Of a stretch of 64,000 nt of DNA, positions 45,715-54,142 are shown piece after piece. The stretch lies in NCBI GenBank assembly GCA_020247055.1, contig JADCJL010000020.1:1-64000 (forward strand), in the 5' to 3' direction. The notes under the pieces were generated by a model, which saw only the letters and a program-made list of their open reading frames with translations, searched no databases and was not told the DNA's origin. A program made the translations under genes and the position numbers. The DNA is from Acidobacteriaceae bacterium. Its GTDB lineage: Bacteria > Acidobacteriota > Terriglobia > Bryobacterales > Bryobacteraceae. Each line of letters opens with the position of its first letter. Positions within the stretch are counted from its first letter, which is position 1.

Positions 45715-46700
45715 GCGTCGTCCACCACAATCGGCGTGGACGCCTTAATGGCGTCCACCGCCTTCTTGGCCAACTCCGGTCGCAGCTTGCCTTCAATCTC
45801 CTTCCGCAGATCTTCGAGGCTCTTCGACCGCTTCTCTTCCACCAGAATCAGATGGTAGCCAAACGGACTCTCCACCGGCTCGCCCACCTTGCCAATCGGC
45901 TGCGTAAACGCCGCCTGCTCAAACTGCGGCACCATCTGCCCCTTGGTGAAGAAACCCAGGTCGCCGCCCGCCGCGCCCGAACCGGCGTCGTCGCTCTCGG
46001 CCTTGGCAATCGCCGCAAAGTCCCCACCCGCGTCAACCTTCGCCTTCAACGCCTTCGCCTTGGCGAGCGATTCCTCTTTGGTCAGGTCCTTCTGGCCTTC
46101 CTTGAGCGGCACCCGCGATCCCTGGAAGCGAATCAGAATATGCTTGGCCTTCACCTCGGCCGCCTCGGCCTTCATCTCCTCGTAGGCCTTCTGCACCGAC
46201 GCTTCGTCAATCGTGATCTTCTCGGCAATGTTCTTGAACAGCGTCGAAGCCAGAATCTGCTCGGCCTGAAACTCCATCTGCGCCTTCAGCTTCGGGTCCT
46301 GGTCCACCTTCCGCTTCCGCGCCTCAAGGGCCATCATCTTCAGTTCGGCGAACTGCTCCGCCACGCGCCGCTTATTCGGCCCCGTCGCCTGCGTCCGGAT
46401 CTGCTCGGGCAGGCCGTCCAGGAAGCGCTCGTACTCGCTCTTGGTAATCTTGGTATCCCCGATCTGAATCACCACCGGGTCGTTGGCCTGCGCCAGAATG
46501 CCCGGCGCCGCCGGCTTTGCTGGCGCCGCAGGCTTTGCTGGCGCCGCTGCTGTGGGCTTCACTGCCGCTGCGGGCTTGGCGGCCGCCGCGGGCTTGGCCG
46601 GCGCGGCGGCCGCCTTTTTGGGTGTCGGCGCCTGGCCGTTCACAACCAGTGCAGAAAAAAGTGCAATACCGCTAAGTCCAACAAACGTAAAAGGTTTCAT
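45699..46700 (-). CDS. Parvulin-type peptidyl-prolyl cis-trans isomerase
   Basis: A 333-residue exported protein. A signal peptide (about 1-22) is followed by an Ala/Pro/Lys-rich linker of about 45 residues with many AAKPAAP-like repeats. A SurA/PrsA-like helical chaperone region (about 75-190) precedes the rotamase domain (about 190-310), with KAKHILIRFQG, GGDLGFFTKGQMVPQFEQAAF and SPFGYHLILVEE. It should assist folding of periplasmic or outer-membrane proteins. Its antisense 3' end overlaps the Old Yellow Enzyme gene. The promoter lies in the 87-bp gap shared with the divergent ABC transporter gene. Confidence 0.94.
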   Translation of the reverse strand: MKPFTFVGLSGIALFSALVVNGQAPTPKKAAAAPAKPAAAAKPAAAVKPTAAAPAKPAAPAKPAAPGILAQANDPVVIQIGDTKITKSEYERFLDGLPEQIRTQATGPNKRRVAEQFAELKMMALEARKRKVDQDPKLKAQMEFQAEQILASTLFKNIAEKITIDEASVQKAYEEMKAEAAEVKAKHILIRFQGSRVPLKEGQKDLTKEESLAKAKALKAKVDAGGDFAAIAKAESDDAGSGAAGGDLGFFTKGQMVPQFEQAAFTQPIGKVGEPVESPFGYHLILVEEKRSKSLEDLRKEIEGKLRPELAKKAVDAIKASTPIVVDDAYFGK

Positions 46701-46787
46701 CGAGGTACCTCCTTCCAGAATAGCTCGAATCCGGCTGGATTACTTGCACCCGTCCGCTATGCTCTCCCCTAGAGGATCAACTCGCAC

Positions 46788-48587
46788 ATGAAAACAGCTT
46801 CTAAACGGCCCGGCCCGGCGCGTTTGCGCGCCCTGTGGCCCGATATCTGGGCGCTGGTCAAGCCGCGCCGGGGTGCCCTGGGTCTCGGACTCCTCCTCAT
46901 CGTCATCAGCCGCGTCGCCGGTCTGGTGCTGCCGGCCTCCACCCGCTATCTCATTGATGATGTCCTCGGCAGGCAGCAGTTCGGGATGCTCAATCCGCTC
47001 ATCCTCGCCGTCTTTGCCGCCACGGCCGTGCAGGCGGCCGCCTCCTACAGCCTGACCCAGCTGCTCTCAAAGGCCGCCCAGCGCCTGATCGCCGAGATGC
47101 GCGCCAAAGTCCAGTCTCACATCGGCCGTCTGCCCATCGCCTACTTTGATGCGCACAAATCCGGGGAACTCGTCAGCCGCATCATGACCGACGTCGAAGG
47201 CGTTCGCAATCTGGTCGGCACCGGCCTCGTCGAACTGATCGGCGGCCTGCTCACGGCCCTGCTCTCGCTCTTCATCCTGCTGTCCATCAGCACTTCGATG
47301 ACCGTGGTCGCCATGGCCGTCGTGCTTGTCTTCACCGGCCTTCTGCAAAACTTCTTCCGCAAACTGCGCCCGGTGTTCCGGCAGCGCGGCCTCATCCAAA
47401 GCGAAGTCACCGGCCGGCTCACTGAATCCCTCGGCGGCGCCCGCGTCATCAAGGGCTACCACGCCGAAGCGCGCGAAGAGGAGGTCTTCCGCCAGGGCGC
47501 CAACCGGCTGCTCGACAACATCCTGCAGTCCCTCAGCGGCGTCTCGCTCATGTCGCTTTCGGCCACCCTGCTCATGGGCATCGTCGGCGCCCTCGTCATG
47601 TGGATGGGCGCCGGCCAGATCATCGACGGAACCCTCACCCTGGGCGGCTTCGTCACCTTTACGGCCTTTCTCGCCTTCCTGATCGCGCCGGTCTTTCAGA
47701 TCGTCAACATCGGCACCCAATTGACCGAAGCCATCGCCGGCCTCGAACGCACCCGCGAAATTCTCAACGAACCGCGCGAGCAGGACGACCCCCGCCGCCA
47801 GGTTACCCTCGGGCCCATCCGCGGCGAAATCCGCTTTGACAACGTCTCGTTCCAATACGAGGAAAACAAGCCGGTGCTCCAGAACATTGGCTTCGTTTCG
47901 TCACCGGGCACCATGACGGCGCTGGTCGGCTCCTCCGGTTCGGGCAAGTCCACCATCATCGGCCTCATCGCGGCTTTCTATGTTCCCAACGAGGGCACGG
48001 TCTCGGTCGACGGCATCGACCTGGCGACCGTCGAAATCGCCAGCTACCGCACCCAAATCGGCGTCGTCCTGCAGGATACGTTCCTGTTTGCCGGCACGAT
48101 CCGCGAAAACATCGCGTTTTCGAAGCCCGGCGCCTCGGAAGAGGATCTCATGCGCGCCATTAAGATCGCCCGCGTCGACGAGTTCTGCGAGCGGTTCCCG
48201 GATAAGTACGACACCATTGTGGGCGAGCGTGGCGTCAAGCTTTCGGGCGGCCAGCGTCAGCGGGTCTCCATCGCCCGGGCGATTCTCGCCGACCCGCGGA
48301 TTTTGATTCTCGATGAGGCCACCAGTTCGCTCGACAGTGAGAGCGAAGCGCTGATTCAGGAGGGTTTGAACTTCCTGATGAAGGGCCGCACGACCTTCGT
48401 CATCGCCCACCGGCTGTCCACCATTCGCCGGGCCGATCAGATTCTGGTGGTGGAAGCCGGCGAGATTGTGGAGCGCGGAACGCACAGCGAACTGCTTGCG
48501 ACCCAAGGCCGCTACCGCGAGTTGTACAAAAAGCAGCAGGGGCTCGAGAAGAACCTGTTCCTGGCCCCGGGCGAAGGAGATTTCTAG
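46788..48587 (+). CDS. ABC transporter, fused permease and ATP-binding protein (MsbA/BmrA-like)
   Basis: A 599-residue exporter half-transporter that works as a homodimer or heterodimer. The membrane part (about 20-325) has six helices starting at LVKPRRGALGLGLLL. The nucleotide-binding domain has Walker A GSSGSGKS (381-388), the Q-loop QIGVVLQDTFLF, the signature LSGGQRQRV, Walker B ILILDEATSSLD and the switch HRLSTI. Similarity to lipid-flipping or multidrug exporters is clear, but the substrate cannot be told. No lpx or kds genes are adjacent. It is convergent with the VCBS gene, with a strong hairpin between them. Confidence 0.95.
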   Translation: MKTASKRPGPARLRALWPDIWALVKPRRGALGLGLLLIVISRVAGLVLPASTRYLIDDVLGRQQFGMLNPLILAVFAATAVQAAASYSLTQLLSKAAQRLIAEMRAKVQSHIGRLPIAYFDAHKSGELVSRIMTDVEGVRNLVGTGLVELIGGLLTALLSLFILLSISTSMTVVAMAVVLVFTGLLQNFFRKLRPVFRQRGLIQSEVTGRLTESLGGARVIKGYHAEAREEEVFRQGANRLLDNILQSLSGVSLMSLSATLLMGIVGALVMWMGAGQIIDGTLTLGGFVTFTAFLAFLIAPVFQIVNIGTQLTEAIAGLERTREILNEPREQDDPRRQVTLGPIRGEIRFDNVSFQYEENKPVLQNIGFVSSPGTMTALVGSSGSGKSTIIGLIAAFYVPNEGTVSVDGIDLATVEIASYRTQIGVVLQDTFLFAGTIRENIAFSKPGASEEDLMRAIKIARVDEFCERFPDKYDTIVGERGVKLSGGQRQRVSIARAILADPRILILDEATSSLDSESEALIQEGLNFLMKGRTTFVIAHRLSTIRRADQILVVEAGEIVERGTHSELLATQGRYRELYKKQQGLEKNLFLAPGEGDF

Positions 48588-48634
48588 CGCTGCGGCGCTT
48601 GGCTTCGTTTCGCAATTTGACCTCTCAAACTGCG

Positions 48635-48666
48635 ACGGTCCGGGAACCTACCGGCTCCCGGACCGT
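48635..48666. terminator. Strong hairpin between the ABC transporter and VCBS genes
   Basis: ACGGTCCGGGA (48635-48645) pairs perfectly with TCCCGGACCGT (48656-48666) across a 10-nt loop. It sits between two convergent stop codons (48587 and 48681) and probably acts in both directions. No long T-tract follows on either strand. Confidence 0.65.
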
Positions 48667-48680
48667 GGTCAGGAGCAAAA

Positions 48681-49787
48681 CTACTTCGTCAAATTCTCAA
48701 ACCAGTAGCATCCGCTCTTGCCGCCCACGGCGAGATCAAGGTCCCCGTCCCCGTCCATATCGCCCACGGCGATCTGCATCCCGGCTCCGGCCATCCCGCC
48801 GTAGTCGATGATGTGCCGCACCCACTCGATGCGCTTGCCGTCCGTGGTCCGCTGATACTCGTACCAGTAGATGCCCAGCGCATCGTTCACCCCCGGCTCA
48901 TGGTCATGCGCGAACAGCCGCTTGCCCGCCAGCAGGTCCTTCTTGCCGTCCCCGTTCAGGTCCACCAGCGCCGTGGCGTGCGCCTGGCTCCAAACATCGT
49001 CTACTTTCTGTTCGTTGCTGAACTTCCCGTCGGCGTCCTGGGTTAGCCAGTAGATGCCAAAGTCGTGCGCGTGCGGCCAAACGATGTCGTTCCGTCCGTC
49101 GCCGTTCACATCGAGCGTGTACATAAACCCGGTCGCTTTCTTGATGTCCCAGGCCGCATGCTCGGTCCAGTTCGGCGCCTCGAGCCACCCCTTCGGGGTG
49201 ATAATGTCCGTCTTGCCGTCTTTGTTCACATCTCCGGCGCCAATCCCGTGGCCGAAGTTCTTCTCGTTCACGGCCCGGCGCTCGAACTTCCCTTTCACAA
49301 ACTCGTAGTACACCGTCGGACCCTTGCCGCCGAACTGCGGCAGAATCTCGTTGGCCTTGCCGTCGTTGTTCAAATCCACAAAGAACATGAACTCGACGCT
49401 GTAGCCCTCATCAATCAAATGCTCCTTCCAGGCGCCCGTCTTGCCGGGGTTCTCAAACCAGGCGATGCGCTTTGAAAAGTAGCTGCAGCTGATCACGTCC
49501 ATGCGTCCGTCGCCGTTGACGTCCATCGTCAGGTCCGTGAAGTTATCGAGGTAGTTATTCAAAAACCCCATCGTCCGGAACTTGTGGCTCTTCCACTTCT
49601 TGCCCGGCAGCTGTTCGTGCCAGTACTCGCCGTTGACGACGTCGATGCGTCCGTCCCCGTTCAAATCCGCCAGCGCCGCGGTTTCGTTGGCGCCGAAGTG
49701 CAGTTGGTGTCTCCGGAACGGAATGTCTTCATTGCGGCCAGCCCACAAAGAGCCGGCGGCCAGCAGAATTAAAGCGTAGCGATGCAT
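48681..49787 (-). CDS. Secreted FG-GAP/VCBS repeat protein
   Basis: A 368-residue exported protein. A signal peptide (MHRYALILLAAGSLWAG) is followed by about six to seven repeats carrying calcium-binding-like loops, such as DLNGDGRIDVV, DVNGDGRMDVIS, DVNKDGKTDII, DVNGDGRNDIV and DLNGDGKKDLL. These are the FG-GAP/VCBS type found in integrin-like beta-propellers. Proteins of this kind are frequent in Acidobacteriota and Planctomycetota and are extracellular; their partners are unknown. It is separated from the Nudix gene by 10 bp on the same strand, with the Nudix gene upstream. Confidence 0.92.
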   Translation of the reverse strand: MHRYALILLAAGSLWAGRNEDIPFRRHQLHFGANETAALADLNGDGRIDVVNGEYWHEQLPGKKWKSHKFRTMGFLNNYLDNFTDLTMDVNGDGRMDVISCSYFSKRIAWFENPGKTGAWKEHLIDEGYSVEFMFFVDLNNDGKANEILPQFGGKGPTVYYEFVKGKFERRAVNEKNFGHGIGAGDVNKDGKTDIITPKGWLEAPNWTEHAAWDIKKATGFMYTLDVNGDGRNDIVWPHAHDFGIYWLTQDADGKFSNEQKVDDVWSQAHATALVDLNGDGKKDLLAGKRLFAHDHEPGVNDALGIYWYEYQRTTDGKRIEWVRHIIDYGGMAGAGMQIAVGDMDGDGDLDLAVGGKSGCYWFENLTK

Positions 49788-49797
49788 CGCCCCGATT

Positions 49798-50187
49798 CTA
49801 TCGGAGAATGCCCCGCCGTAGCAGGTCGGGCAGAATCTGCCGCCGCAGGCTCGGCGAAATCAGCTCCCGGTCGTCCCCGGCCCCAAACCAGATCAGCTCG
49901 GCAATCTCGCCGCTCGCCACCGGCTCGCCGTCGAGCGCCCCCGTATAGAGCGAAATCCGCACCCGCCGCGCCTCGCCCGCCGCCTCGTCCTCGTAATCCC
50001 CAAAGTGCTCTATAGCATTTATCCCGGCGTTCAGCTCCTCGCGGATCTCCCGCGCGAGCGCCTGCTGCTCGCTCTCGCCCGCCTCCGGCTTGCCGCCCGG
50101 TAGAATCAGCAGCGCCGTCCCGCGCTGCTTCCGGCACAGCAGCACCCGGTTATCCCGCACCACCAGCAGACCGATCTTGTGAATCAT
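49798..50187 (-). CDS. Nudix hydrolase
   Basis: A 129-residue Nudix enzyme. The Nudix box is intact: G-G-K-P-E-A-G-E, then ALAREIREELNA, matching GX5EX7REUXEEXGU closely. Substrates in the family include nucleoside diphosphate derivatives and oxidised nucleotides; the small size resembles MutT-type proteins, but the substrate cannot be read off. Its ATG shares four bases with the stop of the U32 protein (ATGA), so it is translationally coupled to it. The VCBS gene follows. Confidence 0.94.
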   Translation of the reverse strand: MIHKIGLLVVRDNRVLLCRKQRGTALLILPGGKPEAGESEQQALAREIREELNAGINAIEHFGDYEDEAAGEARRVRISLYTGALDGEPVASGEIAELIWFGAGDDRELISPSLRRQILPDLLRRGILR

Positions 50188-52574
50188 TGGAGAATCGGAA
50201 AGGTCCGGTAATCATGCGGTACAAACAGGCTGCCTTCGGTCGTCGCCACCGGCAGCTGCAGCCGCCGCCCGTGCCGCAGCGCCTGCTCAAACTGCTCCGT
50301 CACGGCCATCACCTGCGCCCCGCTCTCGTGCGCGAACTCGAGCCGGTAGTGCCGAATCCCGGCCGCCTTCCAGCGTCCGAGATGCGCCCCCGCCTCCTGC
50401 GCCTCGGCCCCAAACACCGTGTTCCGGCACCCCGCGTCCGCCAGCACCGGATGCGCCCGCCCCTGCTGGTCCCGCACCGCCACCCGGTGCGCCTCGCACG
50501 GCCGCCCACAGTCTTTGTACGAAGTCCCCGTTGACAGAAACCGGCAGAAGACGCAGTGCTCGGTATGAAACACCGGCAAGTGCTGATAGGCAATCGCCTC
50601 AATCTGCTCCGGCCCCACCCGCCGCGCCAGCTCCGCCACCTGCTCGGCGTTCAGGTCGTGCGCCGGGGTGATCCGCTCGAGCCCCATCGCGAGAAACGCA
50701 TCGGCCGCCAGCGAGTTGGCCGCGTTCAAACTGAAGTCGCCCACCATCGCCGCCCGGCCCCGCAGCACCGGAATCAGACTCGCCGGCCGCACCAGCAGCG
50801 GCACCCCCAGCCGGGCCATAAACTCGGCCATCTTCTCCTCGCCCGGCTTCAGAATCCGCGGCGTCGCCACCCGCACCGTCAACCCCGTCGCCAGCACCCG
50901 GTCGAGCGACGGCCGCAGCCCGTACAGGTCCAGGTAGTCGAGCGTGATGCTCGCCGGCGCCAGGGCCATCGCCGCCTCGAGCTGCTCCGGCGTCCGGACG
51001 AGCAGGTGCAGCTCGAGCGGCACCCCGGCCGCCGGCCGCGGCTTCACCTCCGCCGTGACCTCGCGGATCACCGCCGGCGCCCGCTCCCCCTGCTGCTCCT
51101 GCAGCCGCTCGGCCGCCTCGCGCCGCACCCGGTTCAGCAGCGAGACCGGCACAAACGGCTCTCCCTCGGCCGTCAACTCCACCGTCCGCAACTCGTACGG
51201 CGTATTGCCCAACCGGCTGAACTGCTCCCGCAACGGTTCGCGCGTCACCCCCCGGCTCTGCGCCGCCCCGAGCGGCTCGCCGGAATCCACGGTCACCGTC
51301 ACCCCGCCCACGCGCCACACCGTCCGCAGCGGCGCGCCCACCCGCGCCTCCACCGTCACATCCACCGGCTGCTTCCGCACGAGCGTCCCCTGCGTATACG
51401 GCCTCGCCGCCCGGTCCACCTCGGCGTCATGCGTCCGCCAGACGAGGTCGCCGGGCCGTATGCGCCGGAAGTCGATCGCCCCGTTGGCAAACCGCAACTC
51501 GCCCCGCTCGCTGACGCTGTAGACGCTGCCGCCCTCCTCCCGCTCCTGCGGGCTGCGCCAGTCGGCGGCGTCGAACACCACCCCGTCGCCCGGCTTGCAC
51601 GGCACGTCCAGCTCGACGATCACCGCCTCGGCCAGCACCTGCTGAACCGTCCCCAGCCGCACCCCGCGATGCCGCGGCGACCGCCCCTCCACCACCGCCT
51701 GATGGTTCGTCCCGGTGAGGAAGAACGGGCCGAGCCCCCGCGAATAGGCCTGTTCGAGCAGCGGTTTCTGCCCGGAGACGTCTGCCCCGTCCACCGCCAT
51801 CCGGTACGCCCGCGTCGTCAGTGCCACGTAGGCCGCGTCTTTGTACCGGCCTTCGATCTTCAGCGCGCTTACCCCGGCGGCGATCATCTCCGGCACCTGT
51901 TCGAGCGTGTACAGGTCGCCCGGCGAAAGCAGATACCGCGCCTCGCCGAGCGGCGCAACGCTCCCGTCCACTACCAGTTCATACGGCAGACGGCAGGCCT
52001 GCGCGCACTGCCCCCGGTTGGCGCTGCGCCCGCCCCACGCCTCTGAGGAGAAGCACTGCCCGGAGTAGGCCACGCACAGCGCGCCGTGAACGAAGATCTC
52101 GAGCTCGCAGCCTGTGGCCTCGTAAATCGCCCGGATCTCGCCCAGTGACAGCTCCCGCGCCAGGGTCACGCGCTGCACGCCCAGGCTCTGCGCGAGCTTC
52201 ACGCCTTCGGCGTTGGTGATACTCATCTGGGTGCTGGCGTGGATTTCGAGCTCCGGCGCCAGTTCCCGCACGAGGCGCAGCACGCCAACGTCTTGAATGA
52301 TGACGGCGTCCACCCCGGCGCTGGCGATGGCGGCCAGCACCCGTTTGGCCTCGGCGAGTTCGTGCTCGAAGACGAGGGTATTGAAGGTGACGTAGCCCCG
52401 GACGCCCCGCTGGTGCAGCGTCCGCATCACTTCCGGCAGCTCGTCGAGGGCGAAACCGACTTTAGCGCGGGCGGTGAAGTGTTTCAGGCCAAAGTAGACC
52501 GAGTCCGCCCCCGCTTCGACCGCGGCCCGCAGCTGCGGCCAATACCCCGCGGGGCTCATGATTTCCGGCTTCAC
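50184..52574 (-). CDS. Peptidase U32 family protein, RlhA-like
   Basis: A 796-residue protein with GTG start at 52574 (an ATG five codons later is possible; the GTG restores the usual KPE.M.PAG N-terminus). The U32 signature is ELEIFVHGALCVAYSGQC (part of it in the iron-sulfur site), with more Cys in GQCAQACRLP. The central part (about 370-500) resembles DUF3656. A third part has Cys clusters in HCVFCRFL and DCGRPC. E. coli RlhA (YdcP) hydroxylates C2501 of 23S rRNA and has the U32 plus DUF3656 layout; this protein is longer by about 140 residues. Coupled to the Nudix gene. Confidence 0.9.
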   Translation of the reverse strand: MKPEIMSPAGYWPQLRAAVEAGADSVYFGLKHFTARAKVGFALDELPEVMRTLHQRGVRGYVTFNTLVFEHELAEAKRVLAAIASAGVDAVIIQDVGVLRLVRELAPELEIHASTQMSITNAEGVKLAQSLGVQRVTLARELSLGEIRAIYEATGCELEIFVHGALCVAYSGQCFSSEAWGGRSANRGQCAQACRLPYELVVDGSVAPLGEARYLLSPGDLYTLEQVPEMIAAGVSALKIEGRYKDAAYVALTTRAYRMAVDGADVSGQKPLLEQAYSRGLGPFFLTGTNHQAVVEGRSPRHRGVRLGTVQQVLAEAVIVELDVPCKPGDGVVFDAADWRSPQEREEGGSVYSVSERGELRFANGAIDFRRIRPGDLVWRTHDAEVDRAARPYTQGTLVRKQPVDVTVEARVGAPLRTVWRVGGVTVTVDSGEPLGAAQSRGVTREPLREQFSRLGNTPYELRTVELTAEGEPFVPVSLLNRVRREAAERLQEQQGERAPAVIREVTAEVKPRPAAGVPLELHLLVRTPEQLEAAMALAPASITLDYLDLYGLRPSLDRVLATGLTVRVATPRILKPGEEKMAEFMARLGVPLLVRPASLIPVLRGRAAMVGDFSLNAANSLAADAFLAMGLERITPAHDLNAEQVAELARRVGPEQIEAIAYQHLPVFHTEHCVFCRFLSTGTSYKDCGRPCEAHRVAVRDQQGRAHPVLADAGCRNTVFGAEAQEAGAHLGRWKAAGIRHYRLEFAHESGAQVMAVTEQFEQALRHGRRLQLPVATTEGSLFVPHDYRTFPILQ

Positions 52575-52622
52575 CCCTCTAGGATAGCGCCCCGCCTTGT
52601 GATACCCTAAAAAGTAACGCGT

Positions 52623-52697
52623 GGCGCTATCGTCTAGTGGTTAGGACGGGGCCCTCTCAAGGCCCAGGCAGGAGTTCAATTCTCCTTAGCGCTACCA
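52623..52697 (+). tRNA. tRNA-Glu (anticodon CUC)
   Basis: A complete cloverleaf can be drawn by hand. The acceptor GGCGCTA pairs with TAGCGCT (first pair a G-U wobble), the D stem is GTC/GAC, and the anticodon stem GGGCC/GGCCC closes the loop CTCTCAA with anticodon CTC at 52656-52658. The T arm is AGGAG-TTCAATT-CTCCT. CCA (52695-52697) is encoded. It reads GAG. The 3' end is only 6 nt from the stop of the opposite-strand gene at 52704. Confidence 0.95.
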
Positions 52698-52703
52698 AAG
52701 TTC

Positions 52704-53021
52704 TCAGATATCGCCGAATTTGTCCCAGCGATACTTGCTATTGTTGGGCTTGGCTTTATCGTCTTTCCGGCCGAGCGCCAGAATGTGCTGATCGGCGCCG
52801 TTCTTACCCCGGTAGACCCAGGCGATTCCAGTATCGTTTGTCAGGTGCGCATGCTTGGCGTGGGCGTCCAGGGCTGAAGGACCGGGCGTACCGTAGCCGG
52901 GAGCGCGGGTACGCACCTCGGTCAGCTTGTTCAAAATGCTCTGATCTGCTTCGCAGGCGGTGCGCAGCTGGGCGGTTTCGTAAGTCATGGCCATATGTTC
53001 GGGGTAATCCTCCACGAACAT
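52704..53021 (-). CDS. Small protein of unknown function, possibly linked to the DUF72 gene
   Basis: A 105-residue protein. ATG at 53021 starts one base after the DUF72 stop (TAA-G-ATG), which strongly suggests co-translation. It reads MFVEDYPEHMAM, then a stretch with basic residues (VRTRAPGYG) and a C-terminal half IAWVYRGKNG...HILALGRKDDKAK. The order of strand-like segments and basic residues recalls RelE/ParE-superfamily toxins, but I see no antitoxin gene and no confirmed catalytic residues, so the comparison is weak. No Cys except one. The role is unknown. Confidence 0.6.
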   Translation of the reverse strand: MFVEDYPEHMAMTYETAQLRTACEADQSILNKLTEVRTRAPGYGTPGPSALDAHAKHAHLTNDTGIAWVYRGKNGADQHILALGRKDDKAKPNNSKYRWDKFGDI

Positions 53022-53022
53022 C

Positions 53023-53916
53023 TTACGCCATCGCCAGATGCCGCAGTAGCGGCCCCTCGGTCCGTACCGGCTGCCGCTTCGGCAGGGCAAACCGCTGCTT
53101 CATCGCCAGCGCGTTCCAGAAGGATTGCCCCCCGGCATCGTTCGTGAAAAACACGAACGACCGGTCGGCGAATGCCGCCACATCCTGCACCCGGACCTGC
53201 CACTGATCCAACTCCGCCACCGAGTACCGGTATCCCGGGCCCCGCGATGGCAACCGCTCGTCAAAGTCCACATACCAGTCCGGCCGCTGCTTGCCGTGCA
53301 GTCGCGTGTAGCCGATGGCCGACGTCAGATGCGCCGTCGGGCCCATCGCCCGCACATGCTCCGGCTGATCAATGTTGGCAAACCCCACCCGGTGGTCGAT
53401 CAACGTCCCGATCGCCTCCGGACACGCCCAACTCTCGTGCCGCAGCTCCGCCACCAGCGGAAACTCGGCAAACGTCCGGCGCACCTCGATCAAGTAGTCC
53501 CGGTTCTCCTGCGTAAACCGAAACGACCAGGGAAAGGTCATCAGCACCGCCCCGAGCTTTCCCGCCCGGCGTAGCGGCCGCAGCGCCGCGCAAAACGCCT
53601 CCACCGAGGGCACATCCAGTCGCCGTTCGTGCGTAAACTGCCGGTGCAGCCGGGCTACAAACTGAAACCGCGGGTTGCAAGCGCTCTTGTCCAGCCAGTA
53701 CTTCACCACCTCCGGCCGCGGGTAGGACTCAAAACTCGCCGGAATCTCCACCGTGTCGAACCGCTCGGCAATGAACTCCAGCGCGTGAAAACCCTTCCGC
53801 CTCCCCGCCGGATAAATCACCCCTTCCCAATGCGGAAAGTTCCAGCCGGAGGGGCCAACCAACACTGGCGTGCTGGCAGGCAGTAACGATACGGGGTCCA
53901 GAGAATACTGAGTCAT
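53023..53916 (-). CDS. DUF72 domain protein (YecE family)
   Basis: A 297-residue TIM-barrel-like DUF72 protein. Family segments are VLVGPSGWNFPHWEGVIYP near the start, FDTVEIPASFESYP, FVARLHRQFTHER (usually ...K.....FTH), VAELRHESW and VFFTNDAGGQSFWNAL. The role of DUF72 proteins is unknown, though similarity to TIM-barrel hydrolases is often noted. A well-formed promoter lies 32 bp upstream. It is followed one base later by the small unknown gene, so these two form an operon reading towards tRNA-Glu. Confidence 0.93.
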   Translation of the reverse strand: MTQYSLDPVSLLPASTPVLVGPSGWNFPHWEGVIYPAGRRKGFHALEFIAERFDTVEIPASFESYPRPEVVKYWLDKSACNPRFQFVARLHRQFTHERRLDVPSVEAFCAALRPLRRAGKLGAVLMTFPWSFRFTQENRDYLIEVRRTFAEFPLVAELRHESWACPEAIGTLIDHRVGFANIDQPEHVRAMGPTAHLTSAIGYTRLHGKQRPDWYVDFDERLPSRGPGYRYSVAELDQWQVRVQDVAAFADRSFVFFTNDAGGQSFWNALAMKQRFALPKRQPVRTEGPLLRHLAMA

Positions 53917-53943
53917 GGGCGGCCTCGGTTCTGTTTTGCTTTT

Positions 53944-53983
53944 TATTCGCCACCAGAATAAAGCAGATCCCGCCGCCGGTCAA
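53944..53983 (-). promoter_or_regulatory. Sigma-70-like promoter of the DUF72 gene with an overlapping inverted repeat
   Basis: On the minus strand, TTGACC (53983-53978), a 17-bp spacer and TATTCT (53960-53955) form a good promoter. TATTC and GAATA (53960-53956 and 53948-53944) make an inverted repeat with a 7-nt spacer covering the -10 region, which could be an operator. Copies of ATTCGCC recur on the plus strand at 53945-53951 and 53991-53997, with a related GTTCGCC near 54003. Confidence 0.65.
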
Positions 53984-54024
53984 GGAAATTATTCGCCCCT
54001 TGTTCGCCTTTTGCCCGCCCAAAT

Positions 54025-54063
54025 AAAAAACGCCTTCGCGTAACCTACCGCATCGCGAAAGCG
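54025..54063 (-). terminator. Rho-independent terminator of the cymR-cysK operon
   Basis: On the minus strand, CGCTTTCGCG (54063-54054) pairs with CGCGAAGGCG (54040-54031) with one G-T wobble, and TTTTTT (54030-54025) follows directly. This is a textbook terminator, 80 bp after the cysK stop. A second, stronger hairpin precedes it at 54091-54130. Confidence 0.85.
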
Positions 54064-54090
54064 CTATACATTTAAATCCCCGTTACGAAG

Positions 54091-54130
54091 GACGGGCGCG
54101 CACCCCAAACCATAAAGTTACGCGCCCGTC
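54091..54130 (-). other. Perfect 10-bp inverted repeat just after cysK
   Basis: GACGGGCGCG (54091-54100) and CGCGCCCGTC (54121-54130) are exact complements separated by 20 nt, beginning 12 bp beyond the cysK stop. It lacks a T-tract. It may protect the mRNA 3' end or act as a first terminator stem. Confidence 0.6.
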
Positions 54131-54142
54131 TCTTTCGCACCG

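Noticed and set aside
52623-52697. Integrated element at the tRNA-Glu gene
   Set aside because: No integrase gene and no repeated tRNA 3' end was seen in the neighbourhood.
52704-53090. Longer version of the small unknown protein beginning at 53090
   Set aside because: The added 23 residues lie within the DUF72 coding end in another frame, are Arg/Gly/Trp-rich, and the ATG at 53021 fits coupling better.
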